From: Bacillus_I endophytica_A
GTDB taxonomy: Bacteria; Bacillota; Bacilli; Bacillales; Bacillaceae_H
Assembly (NCBI RefSeq): GCF_026790145.1
Contig: NZ_JALAMS010000026.1
Coordinates: 1-64,000 of the forward strand
Direction of reading: 5' to 3'
DNA: 64,000 bases
The translations under genes were made by a program, and so were the position numbers. How positions within the stretch are numbered: the stretch's first letter is position 1; the number at the start of each line of letters is the position of its first letter. The notes under the pieces were generated by a model. It saw only the letters and a program-made list of their open reading frames with translations. It made no database searches and was not told the DNA's origin. This document shows positions 1-8,401 of the stretch, in pieces.

Positions 1-13
1 TACTATAAGGGGA

Positions 14-50
14 TCATATCATTGAACAGCAATGAGTTTGCGCTTTTTCT
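14..50 (-). repeat. Degenerate copy of dispersed terminator-like hairpin
   Basis: The segment contains CATTG-N5-CAATG followed by GAGTTTGCGCT, the right half of a hairpin found better preserved at 21801-21850, 42401-42450 and 43114-43160. The left arm is not recognisable here, so the copy looks decayed. It lies about 260 bases beyond the 3' end of the rifampicin phosphotransferase gene. Confidence 0.35.
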
Positions 51-202
51 TTCCTTTCAAGTATACTTAATGGCCCAGCGATAGGGTTCCTATCATAGAC
101 CGCAAAGTAACAGTATGATGTAAATGATTCTCCTAATTTGAATACTCTTTTTTGAGAATCCATTAGAATCAAAAATAGTGATTCGGATTGGAGGAAAAAC
201 TT

Positions 203-292
203 ATGAACCAAAATTGGAATCCAGATGAGTTTTTGGATTAGTTCCAGTTGAAAAACAACTTATTGGAAATGAAACAGGATCAAGTCAATTAG
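203..292 (+). pseudogene. Short open frame interrupted by an amber codon
   Basis: A good ribosome binding site (GGAGG, 8 bases before the ATG at 203) opens a frame that reads MNQNWNPDEFLD, then a TAG at 239-241, then FQLKNNLLEMKQDQVN and a second TAG at 290-292. Both halves look like protein sequence rich in charged and amide residues. I do not recognise the family. It may be a small gene broken by one nonsense change, or chance. No function is offered. Confidence 0.25.
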
Positions 293-307
293 AGATGTAT
301 TCAGCAA

Positions 308-2923
308 TTACAATATTTCGATATAGCCATCTGTTCCATTTATTCGAATACGTTGCCCATCTTTTATCAGCTTGGTGGCATTTTCAACACCAACAACAGC
401 TGGCAAGCCATATTCACGTGCAATAACCGCTCCATGGGTCATCAGTCCGCCAACTTCGGTGACGAGTCCTTTTATCGATACAAACAATGTTGTCCAACTA
501 GGGTCAGTAAAGGTAGTGACTAAGATATCTCCATCTTCTAGATCAGCATCTTCCATGTTTAAGATGACACGTGCTCTTCCTTCGATAACTCCGGAAGAAA
601 CCGGTAGACCTACAATAGCTTCGGATGGGAGATTTTCTCGTTTGTACTCACCTACAATGATTTCACCATCAGACGTAATAACACGTGGGGGAGTTAGTTT
701 TTCATATAATTTATACTCGTCTTTTCGTTTGCTGATGATCCCATAATCTAGTTTATTTGTGCGTACGACTTCGTGAAATTCTTCAAAAGTGAGATAGTAT
801 ATATCTTCTTTTTCATGAATAACGTTGGATTGTACAAGTTGTTCAGCTTCTTTCAGTAAAGCCTGCTTATAAACGAAGTAGCGATTAACCATACCGTATT
901 TTGGATATTCCCGATATCCGATAAAATTCCGGATTAGGCTAATCATTCGTTTTGTTTCTTTAGCTTTTTGTTCACCATCCGGTAATTCCTTCAATCGATC
1001 TAATAACTCTTGTTCTTTTTTCAAAGCAACACGCCGCCCTTGCTCAAATTTCTGATTGCTAGCATTAGGCGCAAAGTTTTTGATGTTACTAAGAATCATA
1101 GGAATGAGTGTAATTGGTTTTTCGCTCCAACGAGTTTTAGTAATATCAATTTCTCCAGCACATCGCATTCCGTATTTATTAAGATAAGCCATTATTGCGT
1201 CTTTGGTTTTCTGTCCACCATCAAACTTAGCCAGTTCATCCAAAAAGTTATCATCTTTTACATGTTGTAAATAATCCATTACTTCTGGATAAGGGCGAAT
1301 TACATCTGCGACATCCAATAGCGCCAGACCCATTTCTGAAGTAATATTATTTGGCACAGATTGAGAAAGCGTATCTGCTACGTTTTTTTCACCTAACCAC
1401 TCTTTCATTTTTTCATTGATCCATGATGAAGCATCCATAGCAGCCCTATACACACTCGAACTTTGTGGGTTAAATAAAATCTTCTTTAATTCCTGGATAT
1501 CTTCTAGAATAAAATTAAATAAATCCGGTCCTGATTTCATTTGGATGTTTTGTCTTAACACTTCTATCGATGTTTCGCTACTCTTAATCAAATCAGAAAC
1601 AATTGTCGGATTGTTTTCGATTTGTGCTTGAAAATCCGCTGTCGGCATACCTTTATTACTTATACTAGGACTCTGTTCTTTCTTATCATTTGGTAACGGT
1701 TTCATGAAATCCCTTCGCTCTATTATGGTCATTAATGCATCTTTTAAGAGTGGCTCGTGTTTTTCCATGCCATTTAATAAAATTCCCCTGCTGGCAGGTG
1801 AAGTCAGATTTTGTGTAACATCAACAAACAACCTTCCACCAGCTTTGCGCATGGGGGCAGGAGTCGTTAACAGCCAAAAAGATAATCCCAATGGTTTCAT
1901 GGGGTCAGTCATCATTTGTTGATGACCGACAGATACGTAAACGTGATTTTCTTCATCATTTGCTTCAGGTATCGGATATAAAGTCGTGATTGGCCGACTT
2001 TGGACAATATAAAATGTATCATCAACAAAACACCATTCGATATCTTGTGGGTAACCAAAATAAGCTTCGATCTGTCTTCCTATGCGTGCTAGTTGTAAAA
2101 TTTGTTGTTCAGTAAGCGTTTGAGTCTTTTGCTGATCAGGATCAATCTGCTTTGTCTCTGTACCACCTTCTTTTCGTCCATAGATAGCCAATTTTTTGGT
2201 TGCTATTCTCTTATCGACAATTTCTTCTTCCTGCACTTTGTAACAATCGGCAGATACCAAGCCAGAGACTAGTGCTTCTCCAAGTCCAAAACTGGCATCG
2301 ATTGATAGCAACTTTCGATTGGAAGTAATCGGATCTGCGGTAAATAAAATTCCTGAAGCCTGTGGGAACACCATCCTTTGGATGATAACGGATAAATACA
2401 CTTGGCTGTGATCAAATCCATTTTGCATACGGTAGATTACCGCACGATCCGTAAATAGGGAAGCCCAACATTTGCTGATATGCTGCAAAATGGCTTCTTT
2501 TCCGATGATATTTAAATAGGTGTCTTGCTGACCGGCAAAAGAGGCATGTGGTAAATCTTCAGCTGTGGCACTAGAACGCACTGCATAAGCATGTTCATCG
2601 CCAAACTGGGAGAGATAGTGAGCAACAGCTTTCACAACGTCGGAAGGAATCTCTACTTCCATAATGATTTTCCGAATCTTCCTGCTGATTTCACGAACTT
2701 GAACTCGATCCTCTACTTTTAGCAGTGTTAATTGATCCAACAATGCGTGAAACGCTTCGTTTTGTTCGAGGGCTTTTTGATAGGCTTCTGTTGTAACACA
2801 AAATCCTTCTGGTACTTGTATTCCTTGAATTTGCGATAGTTTTCCTAAATTCAATCCTTTTCCTCCGACGAGCAAAAGCTGTGTTTTATCAATCTCCTGA
2901 AAACTGAGAACATAAGAACCCAT
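308..2923 (-). CDS. rph: Rifampicin phosphotransferase / PEP-synthase-like enzyme
   Basis: The 871-residue protein has the architecture of rifampicin phosphotransferases (Rph; YvkC-like): an N-terminal ATP-grasp domain (about 1-315) with VGGKGLNLG near residue 19 and AVRSSATAEDLPHASFAGQ near 113, a helical central drug-binding region, and a C-terminal swivelling phospho-histidine domain with GGLMTHGAVIAREYGLP (His near 830). Family members use ATP to phosphorylate the rifamycin ansa hydroxyl, giving AMP, phosphate and inactive drug; Listeria and Bacillus proteins have about this length. GGGGAGAG precedes the ATG. A remnant of a second copy lies upstream at 3321-3428 and a 17-bp palindrome at 3034-3050. 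The drug substrate is inferred from family; the sequence firmly shows a PEP-utilizing-type phosphotransferase. Confidence 0.88.
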   Translation of the reverse strand: MGSYVLSFQEIDKTQLLLVGGKGLNLGKLSQIQGIQVPEGFCVTTEAYQKALEQNEAFHALLDQLTLLKVEDRVQVREISRKIRKIIMEVEIPSDVVKAVAHYLSQFGDEHAYAVRSSATAEDLPHASFAGQQDTYLNIIGKEAILQHISKCWASLFTDRAVIYRMQNGFDHSQVYLSVIIQRMVFPQASGILFTADPITSNRKLLSIDASFGLGEALVSGLVSADCYKVQEEEIVDKRIATKKLAIYGRKEGGTETKQIDPDQQKTQTLTEQQILQLARIGRQIEAYFGYPQDIEWCFVDDTFYIVQSRPITTLYPIPEANDEENHVYVSVGHQQMMTDPMKPLGLSFWLLTTPAPMRKAGGRLFVDVTQNLTSPASRGILLNGMEKHEPLLKDALMTIIERRDFMKPLPNDKKEQSPSISNKGMPTADFQAQIENNPTIVSDLIKSSETSIEVLRQNIQMKSGPDLFNFILEDIQELKKILFNPQSSSVYRAAMDASSWINEKMKEWLGEKNVADTLSQSVPNNITSEMGLALLDVADVIRPYPEVMDYLQHVKDDNFLDELAKFDGGQKTKDAIMAYLNKYGMRCAGEIDITKTRWSEKPITLIPMILSNIKNFAPNASNQKFEQGRRVALKKEQELLDRLKELPDGEQKAKETKRMISLIRNFIGYREYPKYGMVNRYFVYKQALLKEAEQLVQSNVIHEKEDIYYLTFEEFHEVVRTNKLDYGIISKRKDEYKLYEKLTPPRVITSDGEIIVGEYKRENLPSEAIVGLPVSSGVIEGRARVILNMEDADLEDGDILVTTFTDPSWTTLFVSIKGLVTEVGGLMTHGAVIAREYGLPAVVGVENATKLIKDGQRIRINGTDGYIEIL

Positions 2924-3033
2924 TTCAACTCTCCCCTTCTTTTAAACTTTATATGTCACAATTCCACCTTTGATAATTTGGAGCATATCTCTAATTTTAT
3001 AGAGTGTGTCTTCATTAGAGTTGGTTCGATACC

Positions 3034-3050
3034 TTTGCAAGTTGCAAAGC
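3034..3050 (-). promoter_or_regulatory. 17-bp palindrome upstream of rph
   Basis: CTTTGCAA-G-TTGCAAAG is a perfect 8-bp inverted repeat around one base, about 110 bases before the rph start codon. Rifamycin-associated elements upstream of actinobacterial rifamycin-inactivation genes are also short GC-centred inverted repeats of the CTTGC/GCAAG type. A relationship is suggestive only. It could be an operator or part of the promoter. Confidence 0.45.
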
Positions 3051-3320
3051 CTATGCATAAATCAGATCAATGACATATGTATAAATTCTAGAACTTAACT
3101 CTAAACATAAACAGTCTATATTTTATCTTATTTATGTTTTATAATTAAACTGGGAGAGATATATTCATTTTTGTTTTCTAGGTTTTTACTGTTGAAGGAG
3201 AAGAAAAACTCTGCATCAACCTTTGGTACACAAATAAAAAAATAAGTGCATCCAGTATAGAGTTTTCAGTTTTAAAAAACCCTATATATCAACATTTTTC
3301 ATATATATTATAAATGTTGT

Positions 3321-3428
3321 AACATAACATCCTTCTGGTACTTGTAGGCTCCTGTATTCCTTGAATTTTTAATAATCCCCCTAAATTTAACCCTTTTCCA
3401 CCAGCGAGCAAGAGCTGTGTTTTTTCCG
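3321..3428 (-). pseudogene. Decayed 5' fragment of a second rph copy
   Basis: These about 108 bases closely match 2795-2890 inside rph. On the minus strand they read KTQLLLAGGKGLNLG and then a region matching LSKIQGIQ, corresponding to residues 13 to about 38 of Rph. A 10-base insertion then shifts the frame, and no start codon or downstream coding sequence is found. It is therefore a remnant of a duplication, lying upstream of the intact gene in the same orientation. Confidence 0.8.
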
Positions 3429-3780
3429 CTATGTTTTCTTATTGATGAATATCATAGCTGAAATGGTAAAAAAATTTACTGAAGCTCTAATTAAACTCTG
3501 CTTTTTTATTTAAAATTTCCAGTCCTCTTAACCGCTCTTCTACATCTAACCTAACCCTTTACTTCAAAAAATCCTCCTCCATCTTGAAGAACACTCTTAC
3601 ACCTTATTATAGAAATATATGTTACATACTCTTTAGAACATTGTGTAACTTCTCAGCAAATTTCTTATGTTTCCATAACACAAATTATTATCACTAACAT
3701 TTTAAAAGGTAAAAACAATATAGTTAATATTGAAAAAACATTGTTATAATATAGATCTTCATTATGAATGATCTTGTTGA
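3429..3780. other. Intergenic stretch without a recognisable gene
   Basis: No intact gene is visible. On the minus strand at about 3495-3590 a frame reads MEEDFLK, a TAA, then RVRLDVEERLRGLEILNKKA and a stop. It is preceded by no clear ribosome binding site and I cannot assign it. The right end leads into the promoter of the GlmU-like gene. Confidence 0.4.
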
Positions 3781-3814
3781 TTTTCACCTACTTTTCATTT
3801 TTTTTAGATAGAGT
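3781..3814 (+). promoter_or_regulatory. Regulon box 1: tandem TTTTCA promoter of glmU-like gene
   Basis: TTTTCAC starts at 3781 and TTTTCAT at 3792, an exact 11-bp period. Ten bases later comes the -10-like hexamer TAGAGT (3809-3814), about 67 bases before the ATG at 3881. No good -35 hexamer is present, as expected when an activator bound at -35 replaces it. The layout is identical at five other promoters in this window. Confidence 0.75.
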
Positions 3815-3880
3815 ATAAATTAAAGCAAGTTTATCGTTTTAACTAACTTAATCTTTATTTATATTGGAGGAAATTTTATT

Positions 3881-4627
3881 ATGACAAATGCAATTGTGTT
3901 GGCAGCTGGAAAAGGCACAAGAATGAAATCAGAACTACCAAAAGTTCTCCACCCTATTTGCGAAAAACCTATGATTATGCATATACTCGAAAAGCTAGAG
4001 AGATCTAGAATTCAGGATAAGATAGTTGTAATTGGGCATAAAGGTGAAATGGTAAGAGAAACAATAGGAAATGGTGTCAAATATGCGTATCAATTGGAGC
4101 AAAAAGGAACTGGCCATGCGGTAATGCAAGCGATTCCTCAACTTAGAGATGAAGGCAATACGTTGATTATCACAGGTGATACACCTCTTATTCAAGAAAA
4201 AACGATATTATCTTTATTAGAAAAACACCAACAAGCTAATAATGAGGGGACAGTATTAATCACAAAATTTGAAGATCCTACAGGTTACGGCCGAATTATT
4301 CGTAACAGAGATGGAGAAGTAATTGATATAATCGAGGAAAAAGATGCCAATCATGAACAGAGGAAAATTCAAGAAGTGAATACAGGAATTTTTGTTTTTA
4401 AAAATAAAGCGTTAATAGAAGGTCTACCACTTGTTGAAAATAATAATGTACAAAATGAATACTATTTAACTGATATGGTATCTATTTTAAATAAACAAAA
4501 CAAAAAGTTTGGCTCCTATTTATTGTTTGATAATGCACAAGTGCTGGGTATTAATGATCGAAAACAGTTAGAGCAAGCAGAGAGTATTATGAGGAAGTAC
4601 AATAATAGATTTGGGAGCAAAAAATAA
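3881..4627 (+). CDS. Stand-alone N-acetylglucosamine-1-phosphate uridylyltransferase (GlmU N-domain)
   Basis: The 248 residues match only the N-terminal half of GlmU (normally about 455 residues). The Rossmann-like nucleotidyltransferase has LAAGKGTRMKSELPKVLH at residues 7-24, EQKGTGHAV, TGDTPLI, EEKDAN, EVNTGI and GINDR, all expected uracil, GlcNAc and metal contacts. The protein stops at the linker helix (QAESIMRKY), so the left-handed beta-helix acetyltransferase domain is absent and the next 350 bases do not encode it. Such a protein should make UDP-GlcNAc from UTP and GlcNAc-1-P. GGAGG lies 12 bases before the ATG. The promoter carries regulon box 1, so this is probably a dedicated sugar-nucleotide supply gene and not the housekeeping glmU, which is expected elsewhere with its usual neighbours. 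Confidence 0.82.
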   Translation: MTNAIVLAAGKGTRMKSELPKVLHPICEKPMIMHILEKLERSRIQDKIVVIGHKGEMVRETIGNGVKYAYQLEQKGTGHAVMQAIPQLRDEGNTLIITGDTPLIQEKTILSLLEKHQQANNEGTVLITKFEDPTGYGRIIRNRDGEVIDIIEEKDANHEQRKIQEVNTGIFVFKNKALIEGLPLVENNNVQNEYYLTDMVSILNKQNKKFGSYLLFDNAQVLGINDRKQLEQAESIMRKYNNRFGSKK

Positions 4628-4845
4628 TTGTCCAAAAACATACAAGTTGATTTAACTGTTATTTTTTAATTTATAAAGTAATTCTAAATAATTGATGTAT
4701 GAATTCTATTTTATTTTGTATAGACTTCACTTCGTGGTGAACTTGTTTCTTTTTAAACATATGTATTGCTTCTATAGCTACAGAGTAAGTTGGATTCTTA
4801 TTGACTTTCGCGAACTAATATAAAAAAATACATTTTTTACGGACA

Positions 4846-4890
4846 AATAAGCCTCCAATATTTAGAGATAAATATTGGGGGCTTATTATC
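4846..4890 (+). terminator. Hairpin downstream of the glmU-like gene
   Basis: AATAAGCCTCCAATATTTA pairs across GAGA with TAAATATTGGGGGCTTATT, giving a stem of about 19 bp with G-U wobbles. It ends in a T-rich tail and lies 220 bases after the stop codon. Confidence 0.65.
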
Positions 4891-4981
4891 TTAAATCATA
4901 ATAAACATAACATGACTTCTAGGCGATAAAAAGCATATCTAATGGGATAATGAAATGTCCTTTAATTTCCTCTCTATCTAA

Positions 4982-5015
4982 TTTTCATCATTTTTTCACC
5001 ATTGGATAGTAACAT
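4982..5015 (+). promoter_or_regulatory. Regulon box 2: tandem TTTTCA promoter of the DUF3500 gene
   Basis: TTTTCA at 4982 and TTTTCAC at 4993 are 11 bp apart. After 10 bases comes TAACAT (5010-5015), a plausible -10. The gene start at 5082 follows about 66 bases later. Same geometry as box 1. Confidence 0.72.
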
Positions 5016-5081
5016 AGCAAAGGTAAGGGATATCCATTGCATTTGGTCCCCTACTAATTCAATGAAGGAGGAATGAGTAGA

Positions 5082-6251
5082 ATGAAGAAAAAGAAGTTAG
5101 TAGGATATATAATGACCGGAGCTTTATCTGTAGGAGTGATAGGCGGGGCAGGAATGTCAGCTTTCGCAGCAAGTGATACAACCGAATCAACTACACAAAG
5201 TACTACTGCCCTACCAGGAGGAGGTTTTCCTCAGTCGGAACCCAAAGATTCTATCCTTGACGTGCTTAATCAAGTAACAGAAAGTAAGGGAACACAACAA
5301 GGGGCAAACGAGGTGAAATTGGCTAATAAATTCTTATCAACTTTGACAGATAAGCAAAAAAGTACCGTTCAATATGAATTTACAGAAGAAAATGCTGAAC
5401 ATTGGACAAACTTACCTGCAAATTCTCAAAATCGAAATGGAGTAGCATTAGGTGATTTATCTGATGAAAGTGTAGAGGCTGCTTTAAAACTCGCAAAGGC
5501 TTCTCTGAGTAAGCAAGGATATGAGACATTAACTGAAATTATTAAGGCAGATGAGTTTCTAACAACCGATACAGGGCGAACAGAGTGGGGATCAGGTTTG
5601 TATTATATTGCAATATTAGGTACACCATCTGAAAATGGTGAATGGATGTTGCAAATTAGTGGCCATCATTTAGCTGAAAATATCGTATTTAATGGGAAAG
5701 AAGAAGTAAGTGCTACGCCTCAATTTACAGGTTCTGAACCTCAAACTTTTGAATTAGATGGCACAACTTATTCTCCTATTGAAACACGTCGAGATGGAAT
5801 GTACTCTATCCTCGAATCACTTACAACAAATCAGCTTAATGAAGCAAAAATTTCAGAAACATTTCGAGATGTAGTAGTAGGAGCAGACAAGGATGGACAG
5901 TTCCCAGAAGAAAGCGAAGGGATTTTATATACAGATTTAACTAAAAATCAACAAAAATTAGTTCAAAAAGCTATTAAAGCTTGGGTAAAAGATGCAGACT
6001 CCAAAACAGCTAATAAACTTTTAAAAGCTTATTTATCCAAAGAAGCATTAGCTAAAACTTATATTGGATGGTCAGGATCAACAGACTACAACGAAGTGGG
6101 TTCATATGTACGAATTGATGGGCCTCGTCTATGGTTAGAAATAGCTTCACAAGAAGGTGTTGCCTACCAAGATGATGTTTCAGATGATGCTCATTTCCAC
6201 ACTGTATGGCGTGATAAACTAATGGATTATGCTGGAGAATTTACAGAGTAA
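5082..6251 (+). CDS. Secreted DUF3500-family protein
   Basis: The mature protein matches DUF3500: WTNLP, then GVALGDL, YYIAILGTPS, WMLQISGHHLAENI, DGPRLWLEI and a terminal HFHTVWRDKLMDYAGEF with conserved His and Arg. The family has no settled function; members are exported. An upstream ATG at 5073 is only 1 base from GGAGG (5067-5071), so the ATG at 5082, 10 bases away, is preferred. This gives MKKKKLVGYIMTGALSVGV, a signal peptide ending about AFAA. The KKK-GY-M-GAL pattern recurs in the genes at 17957 and 12001. Regulon box 2 precedes it and a strong terminator follows. About 389 residues. Confidence 0.8.
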   Translation: MKKKKLVGYIMTGALSVGVIGGAGMSAFAASDTTESTTQSTTALPGGGFPQSEPKDSILDVLNQVTESKGTQQGANEVKLANKFLSTLTDKQKSTVQYEFTEENAEHWTNLPANSQNRNGVALGDLSDESVEAALKLAKASLSKQGYETLTEIIKADEFLTTDTGRTEWGSGLYYIAILGTPSENGEWMLQISGHHLAENIVFNGKEEVSATPQFTGSEPQTFELDGTTYSPIETRRDGMYSILESLTTNQLNEAKISETFRDVVVGADKDGQFPEESEGILYTDLTKNQQKLVQKAIKAWVKDADSKTANKLLKAYLSKEALAKTYIGWSGSTDYNEVGSYVRIDGPRLWLEIASQEGVAYQDDVSDDAHFHTVWRDKLMDYAGEFTE

Positions 6252-6277
6252 ACAATTAAACATTAGATTTTGCATTA

Positions 6278-6314
6278 AAAGCTATTGAAATTTTTAATTT
6301 CAATAGCTTTTTTC
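6278..6314 (+). terminator. Intrinsic terminator of the DUF3500 gene
   Basis: A perfect 16-bp stem (AAAAGCTATTGAAATT and its complement) around TTT, followed by a T run, 27 bases after the stop codon. Confidence 0.9.
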
Positions 6315-6973
6315 AATTTGTTGAGAAACTACATCCTAGCAGCCTGCTCCATTCTATCAATATTATATTTGTGTTCCTACCTTATAAAAAATGTGGTTTG
6401 TTAACCTACAATAATAATAATGCTATGTAGTATATCCTATATAAACTATAATTTATAGTTCACATAATGAGCATTCTAGGTCATAGAATGAAAAGAAATA
6501 TGATTATGTAAAATTCAATACCTCCTACGTGAAATAATGAATAAAATGAATTTAGATGATGAGCTCAGTGACTGTTCTCCATAAAAATAAGCTTTTTTCA
6601 CTCCCTGTTTATTAATTATTTAGAATGATGATATAATATGGGACAGATTTAGCAGCTATCTCTACACCCCTTTCTAACTCATAAAATTCTTATATGGGAA
6701 TCATCTTTTACATCGTTACTAATCCCCCACCATCAAATTACCATTTATTTAAACTTGCTTTATTAACCATAATTCGTCAAAATTAATAATAATCTTAATA
6801 TATAGTATTTTTAGTTAAATTTAACAAAATAGATAGTAACTTTCATCTTATAGTAGTCCTAAGATTATCAGAGTTTTTCCTGAGAATATTCACTTGATGA
6901 CTAATTTAAAAAAATTTTAAACTGTAAAAGATCAATCATTTATTTCCGAAGAGAAAGGACGAGGAGATCATTT
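6315..6973. other. Intergenic stretch, AT-rich, no gene recognised
   Basis: About 660 bases, very AT-rich. I see no convincing coding frame, RNA gene or repeat. A single TTTTCAC at about 6598 lacks the partner repeat 11 bp upstream, so it is not counted with the regulon boxes. Confidence 0.5.
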
Positions 6974-7132
6974 ATGTATAGGAAGAAATGGAGAAAAATT
7001 TTTTTCAAACAGCTAGCATCATTCATGGACTATCACCAACTTCACTGGATTCTAACTCATGACTATCCCCAATGGGAAAAAAAGATAGTGAAACAACAAT
7101 TAGAAAAAAGATTCCATGAGAAGGTTTCCTAG
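6974..7132 (+). CDS. Hypothetical 52-residue basic protein
   Basis: The ATG at 6974 is preceded by GAGGAG with 8 bases of spacing. The product starts MYRKKWRKIFFKQL and has no in-frame interruptions over 52 codons. It is strongly basic and rich in aromatic residues (Tyr, Trp, Phe), with no membrane segment. A bidirectional hairpin (7192-7231) follows, which would end its transcript. I do not recognise the family. It is supported by ribosome binding site, composition and terminator only. Confidence 0.45.
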   Translation: MYRKKWRKIFFKQLASFMDYHQLHWILTHDYPQWEKKIVKQQLEKRFHEKVS

Positions 7133-7191
7133 AGCTATCAATTCTACAAGGAAATCGCAATGTATGAAGGTTTAAGGTTTTCTCATCCAAA

Positions 7192-7231
7192 AAACTAGGA
7201 CAGTAAAAAAACGGTTTTACTGTCCTAGTTT
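7192..7231. terminator. Bidirectional terminator between convergent genes
   Basis: AACTAGGACAGTAAAA pairs with its complement across a short loop and is flanked by A and T tracts on both sides. It separates the small + strand gene from the GH18 gene on the minus strand. Confidence 0.85.
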
Positions 7232-7256
7232 ATTTTAAATACATTTAAATATCTTT

Positions 7257-8342
7257 TTATTTTTCGGATGATGCATTTAATGACTGTTCAAAATAATCCC
7301 ATGTTTGAGCAGTTTCCTTACCTAAATTCCATATTCCTGCACCTTTTAAGTTGTATTTTTGGATTAATTGAAGCTTCGCTTTAATAGATTGTTCATTTTC
7401 ATACCAAAGCGTATAAGTTCCAGGCGTAAGTTTTGTTCCATTTATCGTACTTGGCTCATCAGTTGATTTAACTGTAAAGGTAGCCTTAGCTGACTGATAC
7501 TCTTCATCGTAAACAATTTCTCCATTATATCTTTCAATAAGAGCGTCTACGTTTTTCATTGGAACATCAATTCCGAGAATTGTTCCATCATCATTCCAAA
7601 GCCTTCCATAGAAAGGTATTCCTAAAACAATTTTCTCAGATGGCACGTTCTGTGATAAAGCATATTTGATTGTTTTTTCTACAAAAGGAAAACTTGCTAC
7701 TGGTCCAGAAGTCTCGTGATCAACCGAATGCTCATCATATGCCATCAACATTAGATAATCACTGTATTGAGCTAATGTAGAATAATCATAAGCTCCTTGC
7801 CATCCTGTATTCCATCCCTTAGGATTTGCTGCGACTGCGACTGAAACTGTCTTTTCGTCAGGCAGTTTCTCCTTTAGAAGTTTTACAAACTCGCTATAAT
7901 CTTCCCTTTCTTCTGCTGTAACATTTTCAATATCAACATTGATTCCATCAAGGTTATATTGTTCGATTGTACTAGCAATCTGAGAAGTTAACTCTTCTTT
8001 ATTTTCTAGAGCGGCTTTAGCCTTATCCGCGTCCCAATGATCACTTAAAAATGGGACCACCGCAACCGATTGTTCATGCATTTCTTTTATGAATGAGGAG
8101 TTAATACTTTTGGTTTCCTGAAGTGTGCCATCATCATTCAAGTTAAAATAGGCAGGGGAGACTTCGTTTAAAGCCCCCTGTGTCCTTTTAACATTTTGAA
8201 GATAGTCACTAGTATCTCCTTCATACAGGTAAGACATGATAAACTTTTTATCCTCCTCAGATGGAGCTGCATTTACCTCGTAAAAAATAAAGGCACCTAC
8301 TGCAATGACTATAAGTAAAAGATATACTTTTATTTTCTGCAT
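7257..8342 (-). CDS. Exported glycoside hydrolase family 18 protein
   Basis: An N-terminal membrane anchor or signal (IKVYLLLIVIAVGAFIFYEV) is followed by a GH18 TIM barrel of about 320 residues. The catalytic strand reads LDGINVDIEN, matching the DxxDxDxE motif with its acid/base Glu, so the domain should be active. Other GH18 signatures are LMLMAYDEH, IVLGIPFYGRLW and GIWNLG. The closest family relatives are chitinase-like and spore or wall glucosaminidase-like hydrolases (YaaH/YdhD type) that cut N-acetylglucosamine polymers, but LysM repeats are absent. It lies 59 bases after the fusion synthase on the same strand, so it is probably co-transcribed and may trim that enzyme's polymer. Substrate is inferred. 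Confidence 0.82.
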   Translation of the reverse strand: MQKIKVYLLLIVIAVGAFIFYEVNAAPSEEDKKFIMSYLYEGDTSDYLQNVKRTQGALNEVSPAYFNLNDDGTLQETKSINSSFIKEMHEQSVAVVPFLSDHWDADKAKAALENKEELTSQIASTIEQYNLDGINVDIENVTAEEREDYSEFVKLLKEKLPDEKTVSVAVAANPKGWNTGWQGAYDYSTLAQYSDYLMLMAYDEHSVDHETSGPVASFPFVEKTIKYALSQNVPSEKIVLGIPFYGRLWNDDGTILGIDVPMKNVDALIERYNGEIVYDEEYQSAKATFTVKSTDEPSTINGTKLTPGTYTLWYENEQSIKAKLQLIQKYNLKGAGIWNLGKETAQTWDYFEQSLNASSEK

Positions 8343-8401
8343 TTGATTTTTTCCTCATCTCCTGACTAACTTCCAAAAATACATGTCGTAATGATTTATC
8401 T

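Noticed and set aside
372..1922. Several + strand open frames of 60-124 codons opposite rph.
   Set aside because: They are antisense shadows of the rph coding sequence without ribosome binding sites.
6590..6625. Possible seventh regulon box (TTTTCAC at about 6598).
   Set aside because: The sequence 11 bp upstream is not TTTTCA-like and no gene follows with the right spacing. Single TTTTCAC motifs at 19645, 32752 and 58677 fail for the same reason.
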